Assembly (NCBI RefSeq): GCF_039528515.1
Contig: NZ_BAAALT010000034.1
Span: 65,123-129,122 of the forward strand
From: Luedemannella flava
GTDB taxonomy: Bacteria; Actinomycetota; Actinomycetes; Mycobacteriales; Micromonosporaceae
Length of the DNA stretch: 64,000 nucleotides
Direction: 5' to 3'
Made by a program: the position numbers and the translations under genes. Below, piece by piece: positions 43,975 to 52,777 of the stretch. Numbering within the stretch: position 1 is the first letter of the stretch; every line of letters begins with the position of its first letter. The notes below the pieces were generated by a model. That model ran no database searches. It saw only the letters and a program-made list of their open reading frames with translations, and was not told the DNA's origin.

Positions 43975-43980
43975 GCGGCA

Positions 43981-43986
43981 ACCCTA
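43981..43986 (-). promoter_or_regulatory. Leaderless -10 box (TAGGGT) of the small membrane-protein gene
   Basis: TAGGGT is six bases before the GTG on the - strand and overlaps the pafC stop region. Confidence 0.4.
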
Positions 43987-44961
43987 CCCCGCAACGACGC
44001 CCGCTATGCCCCGGTCGTACGCGGCGAGCGCCGCGCGCGCCTCCGCCCGCACCGCCTCGGCCAGCTCGTCAGGCGCCACGACGGACACCTCGGGGCCCAG
44101 GCCGAGGACGAGCCGGCGGGCCCAGGCCAGGTCCACCGCCCGCAACGACACCAGCCAGCGCTCCGGGGACTCCTCCACGACGCTCTCGCACGGGTAGTAC
44201 TCCGTGATCCAGCGGGCCCAGCGGCCGACGCTCAGCGTGACCAGCGGCATGTCCGTGCCCGGCTGGAAGACGCCCGACCGCAGGTCCTTGGGCGCCGCCC
44301 CGGGCGGCACGACGGCCGGCTCGGGCAGCTCGGTGTGCTCGTCGATACGGTCCAACCGGAACAGGCGCACGCCGTCGGCGCTGCGGCACCACGCCTCCAG
44401 GTAGGCGTGGCCCTCGGCGACGACCACCCGCATCGGGTCCACCACCCGCTCGCTGACCCGGTCGCGGGTGGCGCTGTAGTAGCGCAGGCGCACCGCGTGC
44501 CCACGCTGCACGGCGGCGCGCAGATCGGCGAGGCGTTTGGCGGTGTTCGGCGGCAGGCGCACCGCGACGGGCAGGTCGGCCGCCGCGTCCCCGGCCGCCG
44601 ACTCGATCTTGGTAAGCGCGCTCTCCACCGCCGCCCGGTCGTGCGCGCCGGGCAGTTCGGCGAGCATCCGCAGGGCGACCACCAGCGCGAGCGCCTCGTC
44701 CTGGGTCAGCCGCAGCGGCCGGTCGATGCCGGCGTCGTACGTGATGGTGACCCGGTCGCCGTCGAACGCCATGTCGATCAGGTCACCCGGGCCGTAGCCG
44801 GGCAGACCGCACACCCACAGCAGTTCCAGGTCCTCGCGCAACTGGCGCTCGGTGACGCCCAGGTCGGCGGCGGCCTCGGCGACGGCGATGCCGGGCCGGG
44901 CCAGCAGGTACGGCACGAGGTTGAGCAGTCGGCCGAGCCGGTCGCCGCCCGCGGCCGTCAC
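43984..44961 (-). CDS. pafC: WYL-domain regulator PafC
   Basis: A 325-residue protein with an N-terminal winged helix (LLNLVPYLLARPGIAVAEAAADLGVTERQLREDLELLWV) and a central WYL domain (VRLRYYSATRDRVSERVVDPMRVVVAEGHAYLEAWC) plus a C-terminal WCX-type extension. PafB and PafC together act in mycobacteria as a DNA-damage-responsive transcription activator. The GTG overlaps the pafB stop (GTGA). Confidence 0.92.
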   Translation of the reverse strand: MTAAGGDRLGRLLNLVPYLLARPGIAVAEAAADLGVTERQLREDLELLWVCGLPGYGPGDLIDMAFDGDRVTITYDAGIDRPLRLTQDEALALVVALRMLAELPGAHDRAAVESALTKIESAAGDAAADLPVAVRLPPNTAKRLADLRAAVQRGHAVRLRYYSATRDRVSERVVDPMRVVVAEGHAYLEAWCRSADGVRLFRLDRIDEHTELPEPAVVPPGAAPKDLRSGVFQPGTDMPLVTLSVGRWARWITEYYPCESVVEESPERWLVSLRAVDLAWARRLVLGLGPEVSVVAPDELAEAVRAEARAALAAYDRGIAGVVAG

Positions 44962-45986
44962 CGGGCCGCTCCCGCCGCGCTCGGCACCGCCCGCGCCGCC
45001 GGCACGGTCGGCAGGACCTGCGGCTCCTCGGCCAGGTCCTGCAGGCGGGCCACGACGGCCTTGCGCACCTCGTCGGGCTCCAGGACGGTCACGTCCGCGC
45101 CGTAACCCACCAGCCAGCGGGCCAGCCCGTCGGCGTCGGCGTAGCGCAGTGCCAGGCGGTCGCCCTCGGCGTCCGACGACAGGTGCTCGGCGAACCGGCG
45201 CACGCCCGCGGCGCGACCCGGGCGCACCAGCACGACGGCGCGCTCCGGGCGGTCGGACGGGCCGCCCCAGTTCGCCACGTAGTTGATCAGGTTCACGTCG
45301 GCCGGCGGCCGGTACGCCCCCGGCAGGCCCACCAGCGACACCCCGCCGACGATGCGGGAGAGCCGGAAGCAGCGGGGCGCGTCGCGGTCGAGGTCGTGAC
45401 CCACCACGTACCACCGGCCCCGCCAGCACACCACGCCCCACGGCTGCAGGCGCCGGCTCGTCGCGGCGTCGTCCTCGGGGATGCGGTAGTCGAAGCGGAC
45501 CACCCGCCGCTCCCGCGCGGCCGCCTGCAGCGGCCCGAACGCCGGGTCGACCGTGACGACCGGCTCCACCCCCAGGGTGGCCTGCGGGTCCACGTCGACG
45601 CCGGCGGCCCGCAGCTTCAGCAGGCCGGATGTGGCCGCGGCGGCCAGGCCGGCGTGCTGCCACAGCCGCGCCGCGATGCCCACGGCCGCGGTCTCCTCCG
45701 GCTCCAGGTGGATGTCGGGCAGCGCGTACTCCCGGCGGGCGATGCGGTAGCCCGGCTCGGTGTCGAACGCGCTCGCCGTGCCGGTCTCCAGGGGCACGCC
45801 CAGGTCACGCAGCTCGGCCTTGTCACGTTCGAACTTGCGTTGGAACGCCTCGTGTTCGCGACTGTCGTCGGCGTTGTGCTCGTAGCCGGGCACGGTCGCG
45901 GCGATCTGCGCGGCGGTGAGGAACCGCCGGGTTGACAGCAGACAGATGACGAGGTTGACCAAGCGTTCGGTCCGGGTCTTGGACAC
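44958..45986 (-). CDS. pafB: WYL-domain regulator PafB
   Basis: A 342-residue WYL protein. It starts SKTRTERLVNLVICLLSTRRFLTAAQIAATVPGY (winged helix) and contains VVRFDYRIPEDDAATSRRLQPWGVVCWRGRWYVVGHDLDR (WYL). It pairs with PafC, with which it overlaps. The GTG is supported by TAGCGT seven bases upstream. It is divergent from the DUF3866 gene; both start sites are leaderless and face away from a 50-bp gap. Confidence 0.92.
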   Translation of the reverse strand: MSKTRTERLVNLVICLLSTRRFLTAAQIAATVPGYEHNADDSREHEAFQRKFERDKAELRDLGVPLETGTASAFDTEPGYRIARREYALPDIHLEPEETAAVGIAARLWQHAGLAAAATSGLLKLRAAGVDVDPQATLGVEPVVTVDPAFGPLQAAARERRVVRFDYRIPEDDAATSRRLQPWGVVCWRGRWYVVGHDLDRDAPRCFRLSRIVGGVSLVGLPGAYRPPADVNLINYVANWGGPSDRPERAVVLVRPGRAAGVRRFAEHLSSDAEGDRLALRYADADGLARWLVGYGADVTVLEPDEVRKAVVARLQDLAEEPQVLPTVPAARAVPSAAGAAR

Positions 45987-45993
45987 GGTAGCG

Positions 45994-45999
45994 ACGCTA
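45994..45999 (-). promoter_or_regulatory. Leaderless -10 box (TAGCGT) of pafB
   Basis: TAGCGT is seven bases before the pafB GTG on the - strand. Confidence 0.5.
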
Positions 46000-46024
46000 G
46001 CAGCCCCGCCGTCCGGGCGTGGGC

Positions 46025-46030
46025 TAGCGT
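46025..46030 (+). promoter_or_regulatory. Leaderless -10 box (TAGCGT) of the DUF3866 gene
   Basis: TAGCGT is six bases before the GTG at 46037; the same hexamer serves pafB in the opposite direction 25 bp away. Confidence 0.5.
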
Positions 46031-46036
46031 GGCGCC

Positions 46037-47125
46037 GTGGTGCGTTGGCGTGAGGGAACCGTGACCGCCGTGAAACGGCGATGGGCCGGAGCGGTCGAGC
46101 TGGAGGTGGCGCTCACCCGCCGCGACCCGTCAGACCCGTCATCGGTACGGGCGGTGGCGTACCCCACCCTGGTGGGTGACCCGGTCACGGGCGACCGGGT
46201 GCTGCTCAACACGAACGCCCTGGCCCTGGGCCTCGGCACCGGCGGGTACGCCCTGGTGGTGGCCCTGCCGGACCGGTTGCCGCCCGACCCGCCGCGGGCG
46301 CCCGGCCACGTGGTCAAGGCCCGCTACACGCCGCTGCAGACCATCGTGCTGGCCGCCGACGAGGAGGACTCCCCGCACCGGGCGGTCCTCGCGGACGCCG
46401 ACTGGCTGGACGGGCTGCCGGTCGTCACCGCCGACCTGCACTCGGCCCTGCCCGCCATCCTCGCCGGTGTGCTCGCGACCGCGCCCGCCACGCGGGTCGC
46501 CTACGTCATGACCGACGGGGGCGCCCTGCCGGCCTGGTTCTCCCGGACCCTGGACGCGCTCGCGGCCTCGCTGTGCGGCGTCGTCACGGTCGGGCAGGCC
46601 TTCGGCGGTGACCTGGAGGCCACCAACATCCACAGCGGCCTGCTCGCTGCCCGGCACGCCCTGCGCGCCGACGTGGTGATCGTCAGTCAGGGGCCGGGCA
46701 ACCTCGGCACGGGCACGCCGTGGGGGTTCTCCGGCACGGCCGTGGGCGAGGCGGTCAACGCGATCGCCGCGCTCGGCGGGCGCCCGGTCGGCTCCCTGCG
46801 CGTCTCCGACGCCGACCCCCGCGAGCGGCACCGGGGCGTGTCGCATCACAGCCTCACGGCGTACCACCGGGTGGCCCTGGCCCCCGCGGACCTGGTGGTG
46901 CCCCACGGCCTGGCGCCCGGCCTGGCCGCGGCGGTAACGGCGGCGCTCGCGCCGCTGTGCCCGCCGCACCGCGCGGTCACGGTCCCCGCCGACGGCCTGG
47001 ACGACGCGCTGCGCGCGCTCCCGGTGAAGCTGTCGACCATGGGCCGCGACCTCGACGCCGACCACGCCTACTTCCTCACCTGCGCCGCGGCGGGCCGCCA
47101 CGCGGCGTCCCTGCTGACCACCTAG
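46037..47125 (+). CDS. DUF3866 family protein
   Basis: A 362-residue protein of the DUF3866 family, usual in the actinobacterial paf region. It starts VRWREGTVTAVKRRWAGAVELEVAL and contains VVKARYTPLQTIVLAADEEDSPH and SQGPGNLGTGTPWGFSGTAVGEAVNA. The fold is not known to me; no catalytic motif is obvious. It has no signal peptide or membrane helix. It is convergent with the pafA side and has no terminator that I can see. Confidence 0.82.
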   Translation: MVRWREGTVTAVKRRWAGAVELEVALTRRDPSDPSSVRAVAYPTLVGDPVTGDRVLLNTNALALGLGTGGYALVVALPDRLPPDPPRAPGHVVKARYTPLQTIVLAADEEDSPHRAVLADADWLDGLPVVTADLHSALPAILAGVLATAPATRVAYVMTDGGALPAWFSRTLDALAASLCGVVTVGQAFGGDLEATNIHSGLLAARHALRADVVIVSQGPGNLGTGTPWGFSGTAVGEAVNAIAALGGRPVGSLRVSDADPRERHRGVSHHSLTAYHRVALAPADLVVPHGLAPGLAAAVTAALAPLCPPHRAVTVPADGLDDALRALPVKLSTMGRDLDADHAYFLTCAAAGRHAASLLTT

Positions 47126-47222
47126 CACCTCAAGATCGCCGTCTCGGAGCGGAAACCGCGCTGTGGCGGCCGTTTCTTGCACGCAACAGCGACCTTTCCG
47201 GGACAGTTGCCACGATCCGGCG
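47126..47222. other. Intergenic gap between convergent DUF3866 and small membrane-protein genes
   Basis: No gene or clear terminator is seen in these 97 bp. It contains AGATCGCCGTC, which occurs inverted at about 8942 in another gene-free stretch. This may be chance or a trace of a dispersed intergenic element. Confidence 0.3.
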
Positions 47223-47411
47223 TCAGAAGAAGATCAAAAGGATCGCGAAGGCGGCCAGGACCAGGAGCAGGGCGGCGACCAGGACCCAGGTGGGCACCAC
47301 GTACTCGCCGCGGCGGTTGCGCTCGATCTCCTCGCGCACCTTGTTCCGCCGCTTCTGCAGGTAGCCCTCCCGCAGCTGGTTCGGCCGCTGCTCACGCTCC
47401 GGTTCCGTCAC
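47223..47411 (-). CDS. Small membrane protein downstream of pafA
   Basis: A 62-residue protein with a charged N-terminal half (EREQRPNQLREGYLQKRRNKVREEIERNRRGE) and one C-terminal membrane helix (VLVAALLLVLAAFAILLIFF). It looks like a C-tail-anchored protein. It begins with GTG ten bases after the pafA stop. The function is unknown; small helical genes at this position are seen in related actinobacteria. Confidence 0.7.
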   Translation of the reverse strand: MTEPEREQRPNQLREGYLQKRRNKVREEIERNRRGEYVVPTWVLVAALLLVLAAFAILLIFF

Positions 47412-47421
47412 CCCACCATCG

Positions 47422-48780
47422 TCACATGCTCGCGATGAGGCGCTCCACACGCTCGTCGTAGGCGCGGAACGGGTCCTTGCAGAGGACCGTGCGCTGGGCC
47501 TGGTCGTTGAGCTTGAGGTGCACCCAGTCGACCGTGAAGTCGCGGCGCTTCTCCTGGGCGTGGCGGATGAACTCGCCGCGCAGGCGGGCCCGGGTGGTCT
47601 GCGGCGGGGTCTCCTTGGCCTCGAAGATGTCCAGGTCGGTGGCGACCCGGTCGACCTGGCCGCGCTTCTCGAGGAGGGCGTAGAGGCCCCGGTTGCGGCG
47701 CAGGTCGTGGTAGGCCAGGTCCATCTGCGCCACCCGGGGGTGGGACAGGGACAGGCTGTGCTTGGCCTGGTACCGCTCGATGAGCTTGAGCTTGGTCACC
47801 CAGTCGATCTCGCGTTCGACGGAGCTGAGGTTGTCGGACTCGACGGCGGCGAGCAGGCGACCCCACAGGTCGATCACCCGCTTGGTGGCGGCGTCGCCGC
47901 CCCGGCGCTCGACGAACTCGCTGGCGCGGGCGAAGTACTCCTGCTGGATCTCCAGCGCGGAGATCTCCTTGCCGTTGACGAGGCGGACCTTGCGGCGGCC
48001 CGTGATGTCGTGCGAGACCTCGCGGATGGCCCGGATCGGGTTCTCCAGGGTCAGGTCGCGCATGGCCACGCCCGCCTCGATCATGCGGAGCACGATGTCG
48101 GCGCTGCCCACCTTGAGCAGGGTGGTGACCTCGTTCATGTTCGAGTCGCCGACGATGACGTGCAGGCGGCGGTAGCGCTCGGCGTCGGCGTGCGGCTCGT
48201 CGCGGGTGTTGATGATCGGCCGGGACCGGGTGGTCGCCGAGGAGACGCCCTCCCAGATGTGTTCGGCGCGCTGGGACAGGCAGAACACCGCGCCGCGCGG
48301 GGTCTGCAGCACCTTGCCGGCGCCGCAGATGAGCTGGCGGGTCACCAGGAACGGGATGAGGATGTCGGCCAGCCGGCCGAACTCACCGTGCCGCGAGACC
48401 AGGTAGTTCTCGTGGCAGCCGTAGGAGTTGCCGGCCGAGTCGGTGTTGTTCTTGAACAGGTAGATGTCGCCGGCGATGCCCTCGTCGTGCAGCCGCTTCT
48501 CGGCGTCCACGAGGAGGCCTTCCAGGATCCGCTCGCCCGCCCGGTCGTGCACGACCACGTCGGCGATCGAATCGCACTCGGGCGTCGCGTACTCCGGATG
48601 TGAACCCACGTCCAGGTAGAGGCGCGCGCCGTTGCGCAGGAACACGTTGCTGGAGCGACCCCACGACACCACCCGACGGAACAGGTAACGCGCCACCTCG
48701 TCCGGAGAGAGGCGGCGCTGCCCGCGGTAGGTGCACGTGACGCCGTACTCGGTCTCAAGCCCGAAAATGCGCCGGTCCAT
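47422..48780 (-). CDS. pafA: Pup-protein ligase PafA
   Basis: A 452-residue carboxylate-amine ligase of normal PafA length. It starts MDRRIFGLETEYGVTC, with the catalytic and ATP-binding acidic residues in GLETEYG, then ARLYLDVGSHPEYATPE and NTDSAGNSYGCHENYL. It lacks the extra loop typical of Dop near the start, which separates the two paralogues. It joins the C-terminal glutamate of Pup to lysines of target proteins. The ATG has TAATGT six bases upstream, so it is probably leaderless. It is separated from dop-pup-prcBA by about 5.4 kb. Confidence 0.95.
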   Translation of the reverse strand: MDRRIFGLETEYGVTCTYRGQRRLSPDEVARYLFRRVVSWGRSSNVFLRNGARLYLDVGSHPEYATPECDSIADVVVHDRAGERILEGLLVDAEKRLHDEGIAGDIYLFKNNTDSAGNSYGCHENYLVSRHGEFGRLADILIPFLVTRQLICGAGKVLQTPRGAVFCLSQRAEHIWEGVSSATTRSRPIINTRDEPHADAERYRRLHVIVGDSNMNEVTTLLKVGSADIVLRMIEAGVAMRDLTLENPIRAIREVSHDITGRRKVRLVNGKEISALEIQQEYFARASEFVERRGGDAATKRVIDLWGRLLAAVESDNLSSVEREIDWVTKLKLIERYQAKHSLSLSHPRVAQMDLAYHDLRRNRGLYALLEKRGQVDRVATDLDIFEAKETPPQTTRARLRGEFIRHAQEKRRDFTVDWVHLKLNDQAQRTVLCKDPFRAYDERVERLIASM

Positions 48781-48786
48781 GCACCG

Positions 48787-48792
48787 ACATTA
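48787..48792 (-). promoter_or_regulatory. Leaderless -10 box (TAATGT) of pafA
   Basis: TAATGT is six bases before the pafA ATG on the - strand. Confidence 0.5.
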
Positions 48793-48813
48793 GCCGGCCG
48801 AGGCCGTCCGTGG

Positions 48814-49440
48814 TCAGTGTGATCGCGCCCCTTGCGCTTTTTCGGCGGTACGCAGGGCTTCCGAGTACGCGCGACACGCCGGGTACGCCGGTAGGAGCCC
48901 CCGGGCGCGGGCGTCGGCGAAGCTCGGCGCGGCGTCGTCGCGCGCGGACAGCAGCGGCGTCCCGGTCGGCCATTCGACGCCCAGCTCCTCATCGAGCGGG
49001 TGGACCGTGTGCTCGCCGGTCGGGTTGTAGGTCTCCGAGCACAGGTAGGTCAGCGTCGCGTCGTCGGTGAGGGCGCAGAAGCCGTGGCCGAGGCCCTCGG
49101 CGATGTAGACGGCGCGCCGGTCGACGTCGTCGAGGCGGACCGCCTCCCACTGGCCGAACGTCGGCGAGCCGACCCGGATGTCGACGATCACGTCGAGCAC
49201 CGCGCCGTGCGTGCACGTGACGTACTTGGCCTGGCCGGGCGGGACGTCGGCGAAGTGGATGCCGCGCACCACGCCCCGCGACGAGGTCGAGATGTTGGCC
49301 TGGGCGAGCCGCAGCGGGTGCCCGAGCGCCTCGGCGAGGTGGTCGAAGCGGTACCACTCGAGGAACGTGCCCCGGGGGTCGCCGTGCTGCACCGGGGTGA
49401 TCTCGAAAGCGCCCTCGATGCCCAGCGGTCGGATCTTCAC
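48814..49440 (-). CDS. rmlC: dTDP-4-dehydrorhamnose 3,5-epimerase
   Basis: A 208-residue RmlC-type cupin. Landmarks: EITPVQHGDPRGTFLEWYR, then QANISTSSRGVVRGIHF with the catalytic His region, GQAKYVTCTHGAVLDVIVDIRVGSPTFGQWEAV and YIAEGLGHGFCAL. The overall length and order match. It acts after RmlB in dTDP-L-rhamnose synthesis. The GTG overlaps the rmlA stop (GTGA). Confidence 0.9.
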   Translation of the reverse strand: MKIRPLGIEGAFEITPVQHGDPRGTFLEWYRFDHLAEALGHPLRLAQANISTSSRGVVRGIHFADVPPGQAKYVTCTHGAVLDVIVDIRVGSPTFGQWEAVRLDDVDRRAVYIAEGLGHGFCALTDDATLTYLCSETYNPTGEHTVHPLDEELGVEWPTGTPLLSARDDAAPSFADARARGLLPAYPACRAYSEALRTAEKAQGARSH

Positions 49441-50303
49441 GAGGCCTCCAGGAGGTCGAAGAGGTAGTCGCCGTAGCCGCTCTTGGTCAACGGCTCGGCG
49501 AGCGCGCGCAGCTGGTCGTCGTCGATGAAGCCGTTGCGCCAGGCCGCCTCCTCGATGCACCCGATCTTGAGGCCCTGGCGCTCCTCGATCACCCGGACGA
49601 ACTCGGACGCCTGCATGAGGGAGGAGAACGTGCCGGTGTCCAGCCAGGCGGTGCCCCGGTCGAGCACGGTGACGGTGAGGGCGCCCCGGCGCAGGTACGC
49701 GTCGTTGACGGCGGTGATCTCCAGCTCGCCCCGCGCGGAGGGCGTCAGGTTGCGGGCGATCTCGACCACGTCGTTGTCGTAGAAGTACAGGCCCGGGACG
49801 GCGAAGCGGGAACGGGGCTTGTCGGGCTTCTCCTCGATCGAGATGACCCGGCCCTCGGGGTCGAACTCGACCACGCCGTACGCCTCGGGGTTGGCCACCT
49901 GGTAGGCGAAGACCCGCCCGCCGACGATCTCGGCCGAGTCGGAAAGCTGACGGCCCAGTCCCACACCGTGGAAGATGTTGTCGCCGAGGACCAGGGCCAC
50001 CGACTCGTCGCCGATGAACTGCTCGCCGATGATGAACGCCTGCGCGAGACCCTCGGGCCTGGGCTGCACCGCGTACGAGATATCGAGGCCCAACTGTGCG
50101 CCATCGCCCAGGAGCTGCTTGAACTGCGCCTGATCCTCCGGCGTCGTGATGATCAGGATGTCCCGCATGCCTGCCATGATCAGCGTGGTGAGCGGGTAGT
50201 AGATCATCGGTTTGTCGAAGACCGGCATAAGTTGTTTGGACACGGCCCTGGTCAGCGGCCACAGCCGCGACCCGGTGCCGCCCGCCAGAACGATCCCGCG
50301 CAT
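49437..50303 (-). CDS. rmlA: Glucose-1-phosphate thymidylyltransferase
   Basis: A 288-residue nucleotidyltransferase beginning MRGIVLAGGTGSRLWPLTRAVSKQLMPVFDKPMIYYPLTTL, with the GGxGxRLxPLT signature, VLGDNIFHGVGL, SIEEKPDKPRS and AWLDTGTFSSLMQAS. It makes dTDP-glucose from glucose 1-phosphate and dTTP, the first step to dTDP-rhamnose. The start has TACGGT seven bases upstream, so it is probably leaderless. The divergent rmlB starts 40 bp away. Confidence 0.94.
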   Translation of the reverse strand: MRGIVLAGGTGSRLWPLTRAVSKQLMPVFDKPMIYYPLTTLIMAGMRDILIITTPEDQAQFKQLLGDGAQLGLDISYAVQPRPEGLAQAFIIGEQFIGDESVALVLGDNIFHGVGLGRQLSDSAEIVGGRVFAYQVANPEAYGVVEFDPEGRVISIEEKPDKPRSRFAVPGLYFYDNDVVEIARNLTPSARGELEITAVNDAYLRRGALTVTVLDRGTAWLDTGTFSSLMQASEFVRVIEERQGLKIGCIEEAAWRNGFIDDDQLRALAEPLTKSGYGDYLFDLLEAS

Positions 50304-50310
50304 GGCGGGG

Positions 50311-50316
50311 ACCGTA
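50311..50316 (-). promoter_or_regulatory. Leaderless -10 box (TACGGT) of rmlA
   Basis: On the - strand TACGGT is seven bases before the rmlA ATG, inside the 40-bp rmlA/rmlB gap. Confidence 0.5.
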
Positions 50317-50328
50317 TCACCGTTGGAC

Positions 50329-50334
50329 TAGACT
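50329..50334 (+). promoter_or_regulatory. -10 box (TAGACT) of rmlB
   Basis: TAGACT lies nine bases before the rmlB ATG, giving at most a few bases of leader. The -35 region would have to lie at about 50306-50311, inside the start of the divergent rmlA transcript. Confidence 0.45.
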
Positions 50335-50343
50335 CCCGTCCTC

Positions 50344-51333
50344 ATGAGGCTTCTGGTCACCGGCGGCGCCGGCTTCATCGGTTCGCACTATGTGCGCACT
50401 CTGCTCAGTGGCGGATTCCAGCCGTCGTCGGTGTCCGCCGTCACGGTGCTGGACAAGCTGACGTACTCGGGCAACCGGGCGAACCTCGACCCGGTCGCGG
50501 CCGACCCCCGGCTGACCTTCGTCGAGGGCGACATCTGCGACGTCGCGCTCGTCGACGAGCTGATGGGCAGCCACGACGCCGTCGTGCACTTCGCCGCCGA
50601 GTCCCATGTCGACCGGTCCATCGCGAGCGCCGCGCCCTTCGTGGTGACCAATGTGCTGGGCACGCAGACGCTGCTCGACGCCGCCGTCCGGCACCGGATC
50701 GGGCGCTTCCTGCACGTGTCCACCGACGAGGTCTACGGCTCCATCGAGACCGGCTCCTGGACCGAGGACTGGCCGCTCGCCCCCAACTCGCCGTACGCGG
50801 CGTCCAAGGCCGGGTCCGACCTCATGGCCCTGGCCTTCCACCGCACCCACGGCCTCGATGTCGTGGTGACCCGCTGCTCCAACAACTACGGGCCGTACCA
50901 GTTCCCCGAGAAGGTCATCCCGCTGTTCGTCACCAACCTCATCGACGGCGCGACGGTGCCGCTCTACGGCGACGGCGGCAACATCCGCGACTGGCTGCAC
51001 GTGCACGACCACTGCGTGGGCATCCACCTCGCGCTGGAGAAGGGCCGCGCCGGCGAGGTCTACAACATCGGCGGCGGCACCGAGATGACGAACTCCGAGC
51101 TCACCGGCGAGCTGCTCGCCGCGCTGGGCGCCGACTGGGACCGGGTCGTCCCCGTCACCGACCGCAAGGGCCACGACCGCCGGTACTCGCTGGACATCAC
51201 CAAGATCTCCGAGGAGCTCGGGTACGCCCCCAGCATCCCGTTCGCCCAGGGCCTGGCCGACACGGTCGGGTGGTACCGCGACAACCGCGGCTGGTGGGAG
51301 CCCCTGCGCGAGCGGGCCCGCCTCGCCTCATGA
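50344..51333 (+). CDS. rmlB: dTDP-glucose 4,6-dehydratase
   Basis: A 329-residue extended short-chain dehydrogenase. NAD-binding GGAGFIGSHYVR at the start, HFAAESHVDRSI, the active-site HVSTDEVYGSI and YAASKAGSDLM (YxxxK), and TRCSNNYGPYQFPEKVIPLF. It forms dTDP-4-keto-6-deoxyglucose. Its stop overlaps the rmlD start (ATGA). Confidence 0.95.
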   Translation: MRLLVTGGAGFIGSHYVRTLLSGGFQPSSVSAVTVLDKLTYSGNRANLDPVAADPRLTFVEGDICDVALVDELMGSHDAVVHFAAESHVDRSIASAAPFVVTNVLGTQTLLDAAVRHRIGRFLHVSTDEVYGSIETGSWTEDWPLAPNSPYAASKAGSDLMALAFHRTHGLDVVVTRCSNNYGPYQFPEKVIPLFVTNLIDGATVPLYGDGGNIRDWLHVHDHCVGIHLALEKGRAGEVYNIGGGTEMTNSELTGELLAALGADWDRVVPVTDRKGHDRRYSLDITKISEELGYAPSIPFAQGLADTVGWYRDNRGWWEPLRERARLAS

Positions 51334-52184
51334 CCGCCTGGCTCGTCACCGGGGCGGGCGGGATGCTCGGGCAGGACCTGCTGGCCGTCCTCAAGGACAC
51401 GCCGGCGGCCGTGACCGCGCTGACCCGCGCCGACCTCGACATCACCGACCCGGCCGCCGTCCGGGCGGCCGTGACCGGCCATGACGTGGTCGTGAACGCG
51501 GCCGCGTGGACCGATGTGGACGGTGCCGAGTCCGCCGAGGACGCCGCCACGGCCGTCAACGGCACCGGCGTGGGCCACCTCGCCGACGCCTGCGCCGACG
51601 CGGGCGCCCGGCTGCTGCACGTCTCGACCGACTACGTGTTCCCCGGCGACGGCACCTCGCCGTACCCGGAGGACGCGCCGACCGCCCCGGTCAACGCGTA
51701 CGGCCGCTCCAAGCTCGTCGGCGAGCGGGCCGTCACCACGCTGCTGCCCGACGACGGGTACGTGGTGCGTACGGCCTGGCTCTACGGCGCGGGCGGGCGC
51801 AACTTCGTGAGCACCATGCTGCGGCTGGCCGCCGAGCGGGACACGGTGGCGGTCGTCAACGACCAGCGCGGGCAGCCCACCTGGTCACGGGCGCTCGCCA
51901 AGCAGCTCGTCGCGCTCGGTTCGGCGGCGCTGGCGGGCACGGCCGCGGCGGGCGTCTACCACGGCACCGCCGCGGGCGAGACCACGTGGTACGGCCTGGC
52001 CCGGGAGGCGTTCGCGCTGCGCGGTCTCGACCCGGACCGGGTCCGCCCCACGACCAGCGCCGCCTTCGTGCGGCCCGCGCCCCGGCCGGCGTACTCGGTG
52101 CTCGGCCACGACCGCTGGGCGGCCGCGGGGCTGGCCCCGCTCCCCGACTGGCGCGAGTCGCTGGCCGCCTTCCTCAGGCACTGA
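51330..52184 (+). CDS. rmlD: dTDP-4-dehydrorhamnose reductase
   Basis: A 284-residue RmlD. It has TGAGGMLGQDLL at the start, VVVNAAAWTDVDGAE, HVSTDYVFPGDG, YGRSKLVGERAV (YxxxK) and RTAWLYGAGGRNFVSTM. It performs the last, NADPH-dependent step to dTDP-L-rhamnose. The four rml genes are therefore complete here, in two divergent pairs. Confidence 0.94.
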   Translation: MTAWLVTGAGGMLGQDLLAVLKDTPAAVTALTRADLDITDPAAVRAAVTGHDVVVNAAAWTDVDGAESAEDAATAVNGTGVGHLADACADAGARLLHVSTDYVFPGDGTSPYPEDAPTAPVNAYGRSKLVGERAVTTLLPDDGYVVRTAWLYGAGGRNFVSTMLRLAAERDTVAVVNDQRGQPTWSRALAKQLVALGSAALAGTAAAGVYHGTAAGETTWYGLAREAFALRGLDPDRVRPTTSAAFVRPAPRPAYSVLGHDRWAAAGLAPLPDWRESLAAFLRH

Positions 52185-52318
52185 CCGCGCGTCGCGGACG
52201 CGGGCACGCCCTCACCAGGTGCGCACCCCTGGAAAGACCCGCGCTGTGTGCGCCGCCTTGCGACGCCGAGACCGCCCGGGCGGCGACGGGGAGGGCCGGG
52301 AGGCCGTATCGCACGTGA

Positions 52319-52639
52319 TCAGGTGTGCGGCGAGCCGGTGAACAGGGTGAGCAGGTCGCCGATGCGGCGGTCAGCCTCGGCGGGGTGCCGGAACCGGCCG
52401 GCCGGGTTGACCGTGTACTGGTTGCGGCGCCCGACGCGTTCCCGCCGCAGATAGCCGGCGGCCTCAAGGTCGGCGACGATGGCCTGCGCGGCCCGCTCGG
52501 TGATCCCGACGGCGTCGGCGACCTCGCGCAGCCGAGCGGTCGGGTCCCGGGCGATGGCCAACAACACGTGGGCGTGGTTGGTCAGGAACGTCCACCCCTT
52601 CGCTTCCTGTGCCGCTCGGGTTTGACCTGCCAGAGACAC
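52319..52639 (-). CDS. MarR-type winged-helix regulator
   Basis: A 106-residue protein, shorter than typical MarR (about 140). The winged helix is TNHAHVLLAIARDPTARLREVADAVGITERAAQAIVADLEAAGYLRRERVGRRNQYTV. The GTG at 52639 is chosen because GAAGGAAGG lies just upstream; the open frame extends 55 codons more but lacks support. It is divergent from terC and convergent with rmlD. It may control the terC unit, but no operator is obvious in between. Confidence 0.8.
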   Translation of the reverse strand: MSLAGQTRAAQEAKGWTFLTNHAHVLLAIARDPTARLREVADAVGITERAAQAIVADLEAAGYLRRERVGRRNQYTVNPAGRFRHPAEADRRIGDLLTLFTGSPHT

Positions 52640-52738
52640 GTGACCTTCCTTCGGGTGATTGAGCCGGGGGCCTGCCCACCCCCTTAATGTACGCAGCCCA
52701 AGACAGGAAAACAGCATCGCACTTTCAGCGCCGAGGGC

Positions 52739-52768
52739 TTGACATGCGAACCGTACTTCGTGAATGAT
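52739..52768 (+). promoter_or_regulatory. terC promoter, -35 TTGACA and -10 AATGAT
   Basis: A consensus TTGACA (52739-52744) is followed at 18 bp by AATGAT (52763-52768). Transcription would start just upstream of the riboswitch. This gives a 5' leader of about 165 nt, unlike the leaderless genes around it. Confidence 0.55.
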
Positions 52769-52777
52769 GGTACGTAG

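Noticed and set aside
52272..52283. CCGCCCGGGCGG as a terminator between rmlD and the MarR gene
   Set aside because: It is a perfect palindrome but has no room for a loop, so it would only form a weak hairpin. Such GC palindromes are frequent by chance here.
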